NCBI RefSeq assembly: GCF_036226365.1
Contig: NZ_CP108462.1
Span: forward strand, 1,178,001-1,242,000
DNA length: 64,000 nt
Source of the DNA: Streptomyces sp. NBC_01262
Lineage (GTDB): Bacteria; Actinomycetota; Actinomycetes; Streptomycetales; Streptomycetaceae
Direction: 5' to 3'
Under the pieces are notes generated by a model that did not search any database, was not told the origin of the DNA, and saw only the letters and a list, made by a program, of their open reading frames with translations. Below, one piece after another: positions 61,401-64,000 of the stretch. Position 1 is the first letter of the stretch; each line of letters opens with the position of its first letter. The translations under genes were made by a program, and so were the position numbers.

Positions 61401-64000
61401 GTGCATGTCACACCGCCCACCTTCGAGCACCACCGCGAGCCCCTGGGCATCGGCGAGTCCGCTCCCCGCCTGAGCTGGCGCACGGTCACCGACGCCGCGC
61501 ACTGGCGGCAGGCCGCCCACCAGGTGGAGATCACCACCGCCGACGGCACGGTCGTCGCCGAGACCGGACGTGTGGAGTCCGCCGAGTCCGTCCTCGTCCC
61601 CTGGCCCGGGCCGCGCCTCGGCTCCCGGGAACGCGTCGGCGTACGCGTACGCGTCTGGGGCGAGGGCGAGGGCGAGCCGTCGCCCTGGTCGGCGACCGCG
61701 TACGCCGAGACCGGACTCCTGGAGCCGGCCGACTGGACGGCCCGGCCCGTCACCCCGGACCGCGCCCCGGCCGGGGAGCCGCTGCCCGTCGCGCTGCTCC
61801 GCCGCGACTTCGCCCTCACCGGTCCCGTCGCCTCTGCCCGGCTCCACATCACCGCGTACGGCGTCTACGCGGCCGAGATCAACGGCGAGCCCGTCGGCGA
61901 CCATGTCCTGGCCCCCGGCTGGACCTCCTACCGACACCGCCTGCGCTACCAGACCTTCGACGTCACCCTCCTGCTGCGGACCGGCGAGAACACCATCGGA
62001 GCGCTGCTCGGCGAAGGCTGGTACACCGGGCGCCTGGGCTTCCACGGCGGCAGACGCAACATCTACGGTGACCACCGGGCGCTCCTGGCCCAGTTGGAGA
62101 TCGCGTACGCCGACGGCACGGCCCGGACCGTCGTCACCGACGAGCACTGGCGCACGGCGGCGGGCCCCGTGCTGCGTTCGGAGCTCTACGACGGCGAGGC
62201 CTACGACGCCCGGCACGAGCGGCCGGGCTGGTCCGCGCCGGGACACGCCACGTCCGACTGGGCACCCGTCCGCGAACTCCCGCTTCCTCACGCGGAGTTG
62301 GTGGCACCCACGGGGCCGCCCGTGCGACGCGCCCAGACCGTCGCTCCCGTCGCGGTGATCACGACGCCGTCCGGGAAGACCGTCCTGGACTTCGGGCAGA
62401 ACCTGGTCGGCCGGCTGCGCATCCGCGTCTCGGGCGCCCCCGGCCACGAGGTCACCCTGCGCCACGCGGAGGTGCTGGAGCACGGCGAGTTGAGCACCCG
62501 CCCGCTACGGTTCGCCGCCGCCACGGACACCTACGTCCTGCGCGGCGAAGGCGTGGAGGTGTACGAACCGCACTTCACCTTCCACGGCTTCCGGTACGCC
62601 GAGATCGGGAACTGGCCCGGACCGCTCGACCCCGCCCACATCGAAGCGGTCGTGCTCCACACCGACATGGCCCGCACCGGCTGGTTCGAGAGCTCCGACC
62701 CGCTGGTCGACCGGCTGCACGAGAACGTCGTACAGGGCATGCTCGGCAACTTCCTCGACGTCCCCACGGACTGCCCCCAGCGCGACGAACGCATGGGCTG
62801 GACCGGCGACATCCAGGTCTTCGCGCCCACCGCCTCCTTCCTCCACGACTGCTCCGGCATGCTGGCCGGCTGGCTGCGCGACCTGTCCGCGGAACAGCTG
62901 GCACGCCCGGACGGCGTACCGCCCCTCGTCGTCCCCGACGTACTGCCGGACGCCTTCCAGGACGCGGGTGCCCAGGCGGTGTGGGCCGATGTCGCGGTAC
63001 TCCTGCCCTGGACCCTGTACCAGCGATTCGGTGACCCGGAGGTGCTGCGCACCCAGTACCCGAGCATGCGGGCCTGGGGCGAGGCCACGATCCGGCTCAC
63101 CGCCGAGGGCGACGGGCTGTGGCGGCAGGACTTCCAGCTCGGCGACTGGCTCGACCCGCAGGCCCCGCCGGACCGTCCGGGCGAGGCGCGGACCGACGGC
63201 GACCTCGTCGCCAACGCGTACGTCATCCGCTCCGCGGAGGTCCTCGCCGAGGCCGCCGAACTCCTGGACCACAAGGGCGACGCGGCCCGTTTCCGCGCGC
63301 ACGCGACTGCGGTACGCGAGCGATTCGCCGACCAATTCGTCACCCCTGACGGCCGACTGTCCTCCGACACCCAGACCGCCTACGCCCTGGCCATCGCCTT
63401 CTCCCTCCTGCCGACGGAACGTCAACAACGCGGCGCCGCCCAACGGTTGGCGTACATCGTGCGCCATGCGTCCTTCCGCATCGCCACCGGTTTCACGGGC
63501 ACCCCGCTGATCTGCGACGCCCTGTGCGCGGCGGGCGAACCGCAGCTCGCCTACCGCATGCTCCTGGAGAAGGACTGCCCCTCGTGGCTGTACCCGGTGA
63601 CCATGGGCGCCACCACCATCTGGGAGCGCTGGGACTCGATGCTGCCCGACGGCACCGTCAACCCCGGCGAGATGACCTCCTTCAACCACTACGCCCTCGG
63701 CGCCGTCGCCGACTGGCTGCACCGTACGGTCGCCGGTCTCGCCCCCGCCGCACCCGGCTGGCGACGGCTGCGCATCGCCCCGGTCCCGGGTGGCGACCTG
63801 ACATGGGCGAAAGCGGCCCACGACACCCCCTACGGCAGGGCCGAGGCGGGCTGGCGCATCGAGGGAGCCCAAGGAGTCAAAGGGGACATCCTCGTCGTCG
63901 AGGCGCTGATACCCCCGAACACCCGGGCCGAGGTCCAACTCCCCGACGGCAGAACCCCGTTCGAGATCGGCTCAGGACGCCACACCTTCCGCTGTCCCTA
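61401..64000 (+). CDS. Glycoside hydrolase family 78 alpha-L-rhamnosidase (3' end at window edge)
   Basis: At least 866 residues of a GH78 rhamnosidase. It has N-terminal beta-sandwich domains, the (alpha/alpha)6 barrel with DVPTDCPQRDERMGWTGD (catalytic acid region), QDFQLGDWLDPQ, WERWDSMLPDG and SFNHYALGAVADWL, then a C-terminal beta domain. The last full codon is Pro and the window ends in TA at the next codon position, so the stop may begin at 63999. GTG 61401 follows the previous stop by 5 bases. It would release terminal alpha-rhamnose from imported glycans or plant glycosides. Confidence 0.95.
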   Translation, partial: MHVTPPTFEHHREPLGIGESAPRLSWRTVTDAAHWRQAAHQVEITTADGTVVAETGRVESAESVLVPWPGPRLGSRERVGVRVRVWGEGEGEPSPWSATAYAETGLLEPADWTARPVTPDRAPAGEPLPVALLRRDFALTGPVASARLHITAYGVYAAEINGEPVGDHVLAPGWTSYRHRLRYQTFDVTLLLRTGENTIGALLGEGWYTGRLGFHGGRRNIYGDHRALLAQLEIAYADGTARTVVTDEHWRTAAGPVLRSELYDGEAYDARHERPGWSAPGHATSDWAPVRELPLPHAELVAPTGPPVRRAQTVAPVAVITTPSGKTVLDFGQNLVGRLRIRVSGAPGHEVTLRHAEVLEHGELSTRPLRFAAATDTYVLRGEGVEVYEPHFTFHGFRYAEIGNWPGPLDPAHIEAVVLHTDMARTGWFESSDPLVDRLHENVVQGMLGNFLDVPTDCPQRDERMGWTGDIQVFAPTASFLHDCSGMLAGWLRDLSAEQLARPDGVPPLVVPDVLPDAFQDAGAQAVWADVAVLLPWTLYQRFGDPEVLRTQYPSMRAWGEATIRLTAEGDGLWRQDFQLGDWLDPQAPPDRPGEARTDGDLVANAYVIRSAEVLAEAAELLDHKGDAARFRAHATAVRERFADQFVTPDGRLSSDTQTAYALAIAFSLLPTERQQRGAAQRLAYIVRHASFRIATGFTGTPLICDALCAAGEPQLAYRMLLEKDCPSWLYPVTMGATTIWERWDSMLPDGTVNPGEMTSFNHYALGAVADWLHRTVAGLAPAAPGWRRLRIAPVPGGDLTWAKAAHDTPYGRAEAGWRIEGAQGVKGDILVVEALIPPNTRAEVQLPDGRTPFEIGSGRHTFRCP

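Overview
The window looks like a piece of a Streptomyces or close actinobacterial chromosome. GC is very high, starts are often GTG, and many genes overlap by ATGA or GTGA. There are SARP-type regulators, an ECF sigma factor with a zinc anti-sigma factor, F420/LLM-type enzymes and Tat-type signals. No rRNA, tRNA, CRISPR array or insertion sequence was seen. All calls are by eye from sequence and family knowledge; no search was run.

1-16070 is a dense, mostly co-directional catabolic block. It runs: the end of an Opp/Dpp-type ABC ATPase, an amidohydrolase-like protein, a cytidine-deaminase-fold protein, a creatininase-family protein, an aldehyde dehydrogenase, a fused class V aminotransferase/sarcosine-oxidase-type flavoenzyme, a leftward GntR regulator, a cyclase-family hydrolase, a gamma-glutamyltransferase-like protein, a copper amine oxidase, a small membrane protein, a Rieske oxygenase, a glutamine-synthetase-like ligase and a flavin/[2Fe-2S] reductase. 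Read together this suggests uptake and oxidation of an N-containing compound (an amine, N-methyl amine or creatinine-like substrate), possibly through gamma-glutamylated intermediates. The substrate cannot be read from sequence.

16080-21807 holds an aquaporin with a DUF1275 membrane protein, a LysR regulator bracketed by two identical 15-bp inverted T-N11-A boxes, a YtcJ-type amidohydrolase, an SDR and a Dabb-domain protein. 21940-39420 is rich in regulators and redox enzymes. It has two closely similar SARP/NB-ARC regulators (21940, 29800) and a more distant third (35136). Between and after them lie a berberine-bridge-type flavoenzyme, an anti-sigma/sigma pair, a low-GC small ORF, an HxlR regulator with a quinone-reductase-like enzyme sharing an operator, a catalase-like protein lacking the usual distal His, a secreted SGNH esterase, an LLM flavin enzyme and a hemerythrin-domain protein.

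39627-46942 encodes two very large, coupled proteins of unknown function. The first has a Tat signal. They are the least explained part of the window.

47102-64000 is a LacI-controlled sugar-use operon: a lipoprotein binding protein and Opp-type ABC importer (one subunit fused permease-ATPase), then intracellular GH43, GH42, GH3, DUF4038/apiosidase-like and GH78 enzymes. It fits import of a branched plant oligosaccharide or glycoside and its trimming inside the cell.
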